Below, one piece after another: positions 5,925-10,193 of a DNA stretch of 10,193 bases (the first letter of the stretch is position 1; every line of letters starts with the position of its first letter). The notes below the pieces were generated by a model. That model was not told the origin of the DNA, did no database searches, and saw only the letters and a program-made list of their open reading frames with translations. The DNA comes from Pseudomonadota bacterium (GTDB lineage: Bacteria > Pseudomonadota > Alphaproteobacteria > Rhizobiales > Xanthobacteraceae). Position numbers and translations under genes: made by a program. The DNA is taken from contig JAEYTQ010000079.1 of assembly GCA_023433965.1 (NCBI GenBank), positions 1 through 10,193 of the forward strand, written 5' to 3'.

Positions 5925-6506
5925 ATGGACCAGCAAAAACTCGATCGCGCCATCGGCCGCCGCCTCAAGACGCTGCGGACGCAGACCGGGATGACGTTGA
6001 ACGAGCTTGCCAGCCGCTCCGGCGTCAGCCGGGCCATGATCGGACGGGTGGAGCGGGCACAGAGCAGTGCGACGGCGGCGCTGCTCGGAAAACTCTGCGC
6101 GGCGCTCGATGTGTCGCTGAGCGACGTGGTCGCCCTGGCCGAAAAGCCGCCGGAGCGGCTGGTGCGGTTGGCCGACCAGCCGCATTGGCGCGATCCCGAT
6201 AGCGGCTACCGGCGGCGTCATGCCTCGCCGCCGGATGCGGCGAGCGGCATCGAGATCATCGTCGTCGACCTGCCGGCGGGCGCCCGCGTCTCCTACAGTC
6301 CCTGGGGCCGCAACGCCTTCACCCAGCAGCTTCTGATGCTGGAGGGCACCATCGCCGTGCATATCGATGCCAAGGCGGTGCGGCTGCGCGAGGGCGATTG
6401 CCTGGATTTCGACGTGATGCGCGCGGTGATGTTCGAGAACGATACCAAGCAGGACGCGCGCTACGTCATCATCACGAGGCGCGGCGCCTCCTACGGCAAG
6501 ATGTGA
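5925..6506 (+). CDS. XRE family transcriptional regulator with C-terminal cupin domain
   Basis: A 193-residue regulator with two domains. Residues about 7-65 form a lambda-repressor-type helix-turn-helix (IGRRLKTLRTQTGMTLNELASRSGVSRAMIGRVERAQSSATAALLGKLCAALDVSLSDVV), close to the HTH_3 pattern. After a linker, residues about 105-190 form a small cupin barrel (GIEIIVVDLPAGARVSY, QQLLMLEGTIAVHIDAKAVRLREGDCLDFD, AVMFENDTKQDARYVIIT). The usual cupin metal ligands (HxH in the first motif and a His in the second) are replaced here by Gln, Arg and hydrophobic residues. The sensor is therefore probably metal-free and may bind a small ligand or only support dimerisation. Regulators of this build often control neighbouring amino-acid or polyamine genes. 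The GNAT gene starts 18 bp after the stop and is a probable co-transcribed target. The ribosome binding site is weak. Confidence 0.92.
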   Translation: MDQQKLDRAIGRRLKTLRTQTGMTLNELASRSGVSRAMIGRVERAQSSATAALLGKLCAALDVSLSDVVALAEKPPERLVRLADQPHWRDPDSGYRRRHASPPDAASGIEIIVVDLPAGARVSYSPWGRNAFTQQLLMLEGTIAVHIDAKAVRLREGDCLDFDVMRAVMFENDTKQDARYVIITRRGASYGKM

Positions 6507-6524
6507 GACGATGGATAGGAGATC

Positions 6525-6995
6525 ATGACGATGCAGATCCGCGCAGGCGACACCCATGATCCCCGCGTCATCGCGCTGCTCGATCATCATGTCACGGCGG
6601 CGCGGGCGCAGACCGCGCCTGGCAGCGCCCACGCGCTCGATCTTGCGGGGCTCCGCGCCAGCGACGTCGCGTTCTGGACGGGCTGGGAGGGCGAGACGCT
6701 GGTCGCCACCGGCGCGTTGAAGACGCTCTCGGCCCGCCATGGCGAGGTGAAGTCGATGCACACGCTTCAGACCGCGCGCCGGCGCGGCTATGGCGGCCAG
6801 ATGCTCCGTCACATCATCGCGGAAGCCCGTGCGCGCGGTTTGAGGCGACTCAGCCTCGAGACCGGCTCGTGGGACTATTTCAAGCCGGCGCATGCATTGT
6901 ACCAAGCGCACGGCTTCGTCCTCTGCGGCCCCTTCGAGGGATATGCCGAGGATCCCAACAGCCTGTTCCTGACGCTCGACCTGAGCGCCGGCTGA
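6525..6995 (+). CDS. GNAT family N-acetyltransferase
   Basis: A 156-residue single-domain acetyltransferase that would move an acetyl group from acetyl-CoA to an amine; the substrate is unknown. The acetyl-CoA pyrophosphate loop is RRRGYGGQ at residues 85-92 (Q/RxxGxG/A), preceded by the strand GEVKSMHTL and followed by the helix MLRHIIAEARARG. Then come the strand LRRLSLETGS, YFKPAHALYQAHGF (motif B, with the usual Tyr and GF) and the C-terminal CGPFEGYAEDPNSLFLTLDL. This C-terminal pattern resembles YsnE-like GNAT proteins. AGGAG (6517-6521) lies close to ATG 6525; ATG 6531 (residue 3) is an alternative start. It follows the XRE-cupin regulator by 18 bp, so the two are very likely one operon. 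Confidence 0.93.
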   Translation: MTMQIRAGDTHDPRVIALLDHHVTAARAQTAPGSAHALDLAGLRASDVAFWTGWEGETLVATGALKTLSARHGEVKSMHTLQTARRRGYGGQMLRHIIAEARARGLRRLSLETGSWDYFKPAHALYQAHGFVLCGPFEGYAEDPNSLFLTLDLSAG

Positions 6996-7002
6996 GCCGG
7001 CG
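6986..7002. terminator. possible bidirectional terminator hairpin spanning the GNAT stop codon
   Basis: CGCCGGC-TGA-GCCGGCG is a perfect 7-bp GC stem whose 3-nt loop is the TGA stop codon of the GNAT gene. It lies 12 bp from the stop of the convergent DUF1003 gene. There is no T-run, so termination would be weak or Rho-assisted. Confidence 0.35.
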
Positions 7003-7013
7003 GGGCGTCAGCC

Positions 7014-7544
7014 TCAATTCCTTCGCGTCTCCTCGAGCTTGTCCAGCACGCGCTCGGGTGCGATGTCGCGGGCGGCTTCCTCCAGTTCGTGCTTCGAGTC
7101 CGGCTTGACCTCGAGCCGCTCGGCGATCTGGGTGAGCAGGCGGGCAACCTTGGTCAACTCGTGCTCGGCGAGCAGGCTGATCTGAAGGTCGAGATCGGCG
7201 CGCTTGTCTGCAGCAGTGGTCATGCGGTTCTGCGAGATCAGCACGAAAGTGGAGAGGAAGATCGCTTCCACGGAGGCGATCATCGCCAGAACCACGAAGC
7301 TCTCGTCCCAGGCCGGGATCCCCGGCAGCCAATGCAGGTTGGCGACGATCCAGAAGCCGAACAGCGCGAGGTGGAGATAGACGAAGGTCATGCTGCCGGT
7401 GAAGGCAGTGATCGCGTCGGCAAGCTTCTCTTGGCCCTTGGCAGCCCGCTGCTCCCCACGGCGGCGCTCGACCAAGGCATCGATGTTGCGCTCCAGCGTC
7501 GGGCTCAGGCCCTCGTCCGGATCATGGGTGATGTCGTTACGCAC
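7014..7544 (-). CDS. DUF1003 domain membrane protein
   Basis: A 176-residue inner-membrane protein with the DUF1003 pattern. A charged N-terminus (residues 1-45) leads into ADAITAFTGSMTFVYLHLALFGFWIVAN, the first helix with its conserved GS, H and W..N positions (about 48-69). A short loop, LHWLPGIPAWDESF, follows. The second helix, VVLAMIASVEAIFLSTFVLISQNR (84-107), carries the conserved SVEAxFLSxFVLxSQNR signature. The C-terminal 65 residues are charged and probably coiled coil (DLDLQISLLAEHELTKVARLLTQIAERL). Function is unknown for the family; paired short helices plus a coiled coil suggest an oligomer. The start is GTG 7544: an in-frame stop not far upstream rules out a much longer protein and no ATG is available, though the ribosome binding site is poor. 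It converges with the GNAT gene and diverges from the LacI regulator. Confidence 0.9.
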   Translation of the reverse strand: MRNDITHDPDEGLSPTLERNIDALVERRRGEQRAAKGQEKLADAITAFTGSMTFVYLHLALFGFWIVANLHWLPGIPAWDESFVVLAMIASVEAIFLSTFVLISQNRMTTAADKRADLDLQISLLAEHELTKVARLLTQIAERLEVKPDSKHELEEAARDIAPERVLDKLEETRRN

Positions 7545-7608
7545 CGGCGGCCACGGCTCGCCAGAAGAGCCGTTCCTAGAGCCCGGGCAGGGTCAATAGG
7601 GTCGGGAA

Positions 7609-7636
7609 CCCTCAAAATGAGTTGCGTACCTCAAAA
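7609..7636. promoter_or_regulatory. direct repeat upstream of the LacI-type regulator, candidate operator
   Basis: CCTCAAAA occurs at 7610-7617 and again at 7629-7636, 19 bp apart, just before the regulator's ATG. The first copy lies in CTCA-AAA-TGAG, a small inverted repeat. It lies in the divergent promoter region, so autoregulation is possible. This is pattern only; no factor is known. Confidence 0.25.
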
Positions 7637-7657
7637 CCCCTCTGCTAGCCTTCAGCC

Positions 7658-8698
7658 ATGGCCGATACCCTCGCCCCGACCGCGCTGACGCTGAAGGACA
7701 TCGCCCGCGAGGCCGGTGTCAGTCTCGCCACGGTCGATCGCGTCCTGCACAACAGGCCGGGGGTGCGCCCGGATACGGTCCGGCGCGTCAGGGAAGCCAT
7801 CGCGCGCAATTCGTTCCAGCCGCATGTGGCCGCCGCCGAACTCGCCCGCGGCCGCGTCCGCCGCTTCGCGTTCGTGATGCCGTCGGGGCCGAACCCGTTC
7901 ATGCGGCAGATCGAGGCCTATCTCGGCGAGATGGCGGCCTGGCTGTCGGCCCGCCGCCTCAATGTCGAGATGATCGCAACGGACGTGTTCGACGCGTCCG
8001 CGCTGGCCTCCTCGCTGGAGGCGCTGTCGGGCGACTACGACGGGGTCGCCGTGGTAGCGCTGGACCACCCCAGCGTCCGCGCCGCCATCAACGATCTCGT
8101 CGATGCCGGCACCAAGGTGGTGACGCTGGTCTCCGACGTGCCGTCCTCGCGCCGCCATCATTATGTCGGCATCGACAACATCGCGGCGGGCCGCACCGCC
8201 GGCGCGCTGGTGGGTCGGTTGGTCGGCCAGAGGTCCGGCAAGGTCGCGATCGTCGCGGGCTCGCAGGGGCTGCGCGACCATGCCGAGCGAATCTTCGGCT
8301 TCAACCAGGTACTGGCGGCGGAATTTCCTGACCTCGGCGTGCTGCCGGTGCTGGAGGGGCGCGACGAGGACGATCGTTCGGAACAGCTGCTGGCGCGGTT
8401 GCTCGGCGAGCATGCCGACATCGTTGGCCTTTACAACGTCGGCGCCGGCACCCAGGGCGTCGCCAAGGCATTGAGCGATGCCGGTCGCCCCGAGGTGGTG
8501 TTCGTCGGGCACGACGTCACCGCGCTGACGCGGCGGCTGCTGCTGCAGGGCGTGATGGACGCGGCGATCTCGCAGAACCCCGGACATGAAGCGCGCGCGG
8601 CCGTCCGCGTGCTGCTCGCGCTCGCCCGCGGCGAGCCGATCTTGAGCGAGCAGGAGAAGATCAGGATCGACATCGTGATGCGGGACAATCTGCCTTAA
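7658..8698 (+). CDS. LacI family transcriptional regulator (sugar-responsive)
   Basis: A 346-residue regulator. Residues 10-56 form the LacI DNA-binding domain (LTLKDIAREAGVSLATVDRVLHNRPGVRPDTVRRVREAI), with Asp27 in place of the more common Ser in 'TVSRVL'; 'TVDRVL' is typical of the branch with ribose/xylose-type sensors. The hinge helix AAAELARGR carries the minor-groove Leu. Residues about 65-340 form a periplasmic-binding-protein-like sensor: RRFAFVMPSGPNPFMRQIEAYLGEMAAWL, YDGVAVVALDHPSVRAAINDLVDAGTKVVTLVSDVP, YVGIDNIAAGRTAGALVG, GKVAIVAGSQGLRDHAERIFGF, VGLYNVGAGTQGVAKAL and VVFVGHDVTALTRRLL. The ATG at 7658 has no visible Shine-Dalgarno, and an in-frame TAG upstream excludes a longer form. 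It is followed after 82 bp by xylulokinase, so it most likely represses a pentose or pentitol operon in response to that sugar. Confidence 0.94.
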   Translation: MADTLAPTALTLKDIAREAGVSLATVDRVLHNRPGVRPDTVRRVREAIARNSFQPHVAAAELARGRVRRFAFVMPSGPNPFMRQIEAYLGEMAAWLSARRLNVEMIATDVFDASALASSLEALSGDYDGVAVVALDHPSVRAAINDLVDAGTKVVTLVSDVPSSRRHHYVGIDNIAAGRTAGALVGRLVGQRSGKVAIVAGSQGLRDHAERIFGFNQVLAAEFPDLGVLPVLEGRDEDDRSEQLLARLLGEHADIVGLYNVGAGTQGVAKALSDAGRPEVVFVGHDVTALTRRLLLQGVMDAAISQNPGHEARAAVRVLLALARGEPILSEQEKIRIDIVMRDNLP

Positions 8699-8730
8699 CG
8701 GCAGGTGAATCTGAAAACGGCCCGCTGCCG
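8690..8730 (+). promoter_or_regulatory. two mutually exclusive dyads between regulator and kinase
   Basis: CTGCC-TTAAC-GGCAG (8690-8704) overlaps the regulator's stop codon. The right arm, CGGCAG (8699-8704), can instead pair with CTGCCG (8725-8730). The alternatives could attenuate read-through into the kinase gene or form operator half-sites. No T-run follows. Confidence 0.25.
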
Positions 8731-8768
8731 GGAAGGCGACGCAAGATCGCGCACCGCAGGAGGAAAAA

Positions 8769-8774
8769 GGGGAG
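8769..8774 (+). promoter_or_regulatory. ribosome binding site that selects the TTG start of xylB
   Basis: GGGGAG lies six bases before TTG 8781. The ATG at 8776 is one base from this motif and out of frame, so the site decides for TTG. A second AGGAGG at 8758-8763 has no start codon at a suitable distance. Confidence 0.65.
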
Positions 8775-8780
8775 TATGAT

Positions 8781-10193
8781 TTGTATCTCGGCATCGACAT
8801 CGGCACATCCGGTGTGAAAGCGGTGCTCGTGAGCGAAGCCGGCGCGGTCGTCGCGACGGCGGCGCGCGAGCTTGCGCTGTCGCATCCCGCGCCGCTGTGG
8901 TCCGAGCAGGATCCCGATTCCTGGGTCGACGCGGCCGTGGGCGCCGTCGACGACCTCGCCGCCCGCCATCCGCGCGACGTCGCGAAGGTCCACGGCATCG
9001 GGCTGTCGGGCCAGATGCATGGGGCGACGCTGTTGGGCGAGGACGGCCGTCCGCTGCGTCCGGCCATCCTCTGGAATGACGGCCGCTCGCAGGCCGAATG
9101 CGTCGCGCTGGAGCGGCGTTGTCCGTCGTTGCACGCGATCGCCGGCAATCTCGCGATGCCCGGCTTCACCGCGCCGAAACTGCTCTGGGTGACTCGGCAC
9201 GAACCGGGAACCTTCGATCGCGTCGCAAAGGTGCTGCTGCCAAAGGCCTATGTCCGCTATCGCCTCACCGACGAGATGGTCGAGGACATGTCGGACGCGG
9301 CAGGCACGTTGTGGCTGGACGTCGGCCTGCGCCGCTGGTCGGCCTTGCTGCTGCACGCCACGGGCCTCGATCTCCACCATATGCCGCGCCTCGTCGAGGG
9401 CAGTGCGGTGAGCGCGGTGCTCGCGCGGGATTACGCGCAACGCTGGGGCATGCAGAAGGACGTGGTGGTCGCGGGCGGTGCCGGCGACAATGCGGCCAGC
9501 GCGATCGGGCTCGGCGCCATCGCGCCCGGCGCCGCCTTCCTGTCGCTGGGAACGTCGGGCGTTCTGTTCCGCGTGACCGATCGCTTCGCCCCTGCGCCGG
9601 CATCCGCTGTGCATGCCTTCTGCCACGCTCTGCCCGGCCTCTGGCATCAGATGGGTGTGATGCTGTCGGCGGCGGCCTCGCTCGCCTGGATCGCAGGCGT
9701 GATGGAGACCCCGGCTGCCGCGCTGCTGGCGCCGCTCGGCGAGCGCGTCGATGGGCCAAGCCCGATCAAATTCCTGCCCTATCTCGATGGCGAACGCACG
9801 CCGCACAATGATGCCGCCGCCAGCGGTGCCTTCGTCGGCCTGCGCAGCGCGACCAACCGGAGCCAGATCGTCCAGGCCGTGCTCGAAGGCGTGGCCTTCG
9901 CCGCCCGTGACAATCTGGCGGCGCTGAGCGCGGCCAGCGGGCCGGTCACCGAACTCGATCTCGTTGGCGGCGGTTCGCGCTCGCCGGTCTGGGCGCAGAT
10001 CTGCGCCGATGTGCTCGGCGTTCCCGTGCGTCGCGTCGAGGAAGGCGAGGTGGGTGCCGCGCTCGGCGCCTCCAGGCTCGGCCGGCTCGCCGCGACCGGC
10101 GAGAACCCCGCAGATGTCTGCATCCGCCCGCGGCGGCTCGCGAGCTTCACGCCCTGCGCGTCCGTCTCCGCGGCCTATGACGAGGCCTATCGT
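8781..10193 (+). CDS. xylB: xylulokinase (FGGY family), 3' end outside the window
   Basis: The enzyme phosphorylates D-xylulose with ATP, the step that brings xylose, xylitol or D-arabitol into the pentose phosphate pathway. The 471 codons present run without a stop to the right edge; the family is about 480-490 residues, so only a short tail is missing. Translation starts at TTG 8781 and gives a typical xylulokinase N-terminus (YLGIDIGTSGVKAVLV). The N-terminal FGGY domain has Asp6 in the phosphate loop, IGLSGQMHGATLL, ILWNDGRSQAE, PGFTAPKLLWV and SDAAGTLWLDV. The catalytic Asp236 lies in VVVAGGAGDNAASAIG. The C-terminal ATP domain has FLSLGTSGVLF, FLPYLDGERTPHND, GAFVGLRSATNRSQIVQAVLEGVAFAARDN and the adenosine motif LVGGGSRSPVWAQICADVLGVPV. 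It lies 82 bp after the LacI regulator. A xylose isomerase, pentitol dehydrogenase or sugar ABC transporter would be expected downstream. The GDN and MHG motifs favour xylulokinase over glycerol kinase or gluconokinase. Confidence 0.94.
   Translation, partial: MYLGIDIGTSGVKAVLVSEAGAVVATAARELALSHPAPLWSEQDPDSWVDAAVGAVDDLAARHPRDVAKVHGIGLSGQMHGATLLGEDGRPLRPAILWNDGRSQAECVALERRCPSLHAIAGNLAMPGFTAPKLLWVTRHEPGTFDRVAKVLLPKAYVRYRLTDEMVEDMSDAAGTLWLDVGLRRWSALLLHATGLDLHHMPRLVEGSAVSAVLARDYAQRWGMQKDVVVAGGAGDNAASAIGLGAIAPGAAFLSLGTSGVLFRVTDRFAPAPASAVHAFCHALPGLWHQMGVMLSAAASLAWIAGVMETPAAALLAPLGERVDGPSPIKFLPYLDGERTPHNDAAASGAFVGLRSATNRSQIVQAVLEGVAFAARDNLAALSAASGPVTELDLVGGGSRSPVWAQICADVLGVPVRRVEEGEVGAALGASRLGRLAATGENPADVCIRPRRLASFTPCASVSAAYDEAYR

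Noticed and set aside
5856..6911. Minus-strand open frame of 351 codons opposite the XRE-cupin and GNAT genes
   Set aside because: The plus-strand genes match known families in full; the antisense product is Arg-rich and low in structure.
7652..9169. Minus-strand open frame of 505 codons across the LacI and xylB genes
   Set aside because: It is antisense to two genes with clear family motifs. Its translation is Arg/His/Gln-rich without any domain, a common result of GC-rich third codon positions.
8661..9806. Minus-strand open frame of 381 codons opposite xylB
   Set aside because: The xylB reading contains all FGGY motifs; the antisense frame has no recognisable domain.

Overview
The window is about 10.2 kb of GC-rich DNA. 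Codon choice, the short palindromic repeat near 3.5 kb and the protein types all point to an alphaproteobacterium close to Bradyrhizobium or Rhodopseudomonas (Nitrobacteraceae). This placement is inferred from style and was not tested by a search. The content is chromosomal housekeeping and accessory genes. I see no insertion sequence, phage gene, CRISPR array or replication origin.

Layout from left to right: the C-terminal end of a PAS-domain sensory protein (3-152, +); an unrecognised soluble protein of 350 residues (258-1310, +); a MATE efflux transporter (1470-2912, +). The transporter meets, stop codon on stop codon, a small exported Gly/Met-rich protein on the opposite strand (2909-3394, -). 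Upstream of that gene lie a perfect TGTGA-N6-TCACA palindrome (3482-3499) and a dispersed palindromic repeat of 102 bp (3530-3631). Next is a minus-strand cluster read from right to left: an O6-alkylguanine-DNA alkyltransferase gene broken by one in-frame TAA (4926-5504), an AraC-family regulator with a Cys-rich N-terminus (4077-4916) and a VOC/glyoxalase-fold protein (3660-4019).

Between that cluster and a plus-strand tRNA-Gly(CCC) gene (5675-5748) lies a run of four back-to-back perfect inverted repeats (5573-5645) that no annotated gene explains. After the tRNA comes a two-gene unit, an XRE-cupin regulator and a GNAT acetyltransferase (5925-6995, +). It faces a convergent DUF1003 membrane protein (7014-7544, -). 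The right end holds a LacI-family regulator (7658-8698, +) followed by xylulokinase (TTG start at 8781), which runs off the window. These two look like the start of a pentose or pentitol catabolic locus.

The points most worth a second look are the nonsense codon in the alkyltransferase gene, which falls exactly on the DNA-flipping arginine position while the catalytic PCHRV motif stays intact; the four-dyad array before the tRNA; the Met-rich exported protein with its CRP-type palindrome; and the split-Ada-like arrangement of alkyltransferase and AraC regulator. I found no convincing sign of a wholly new multi-gene system.
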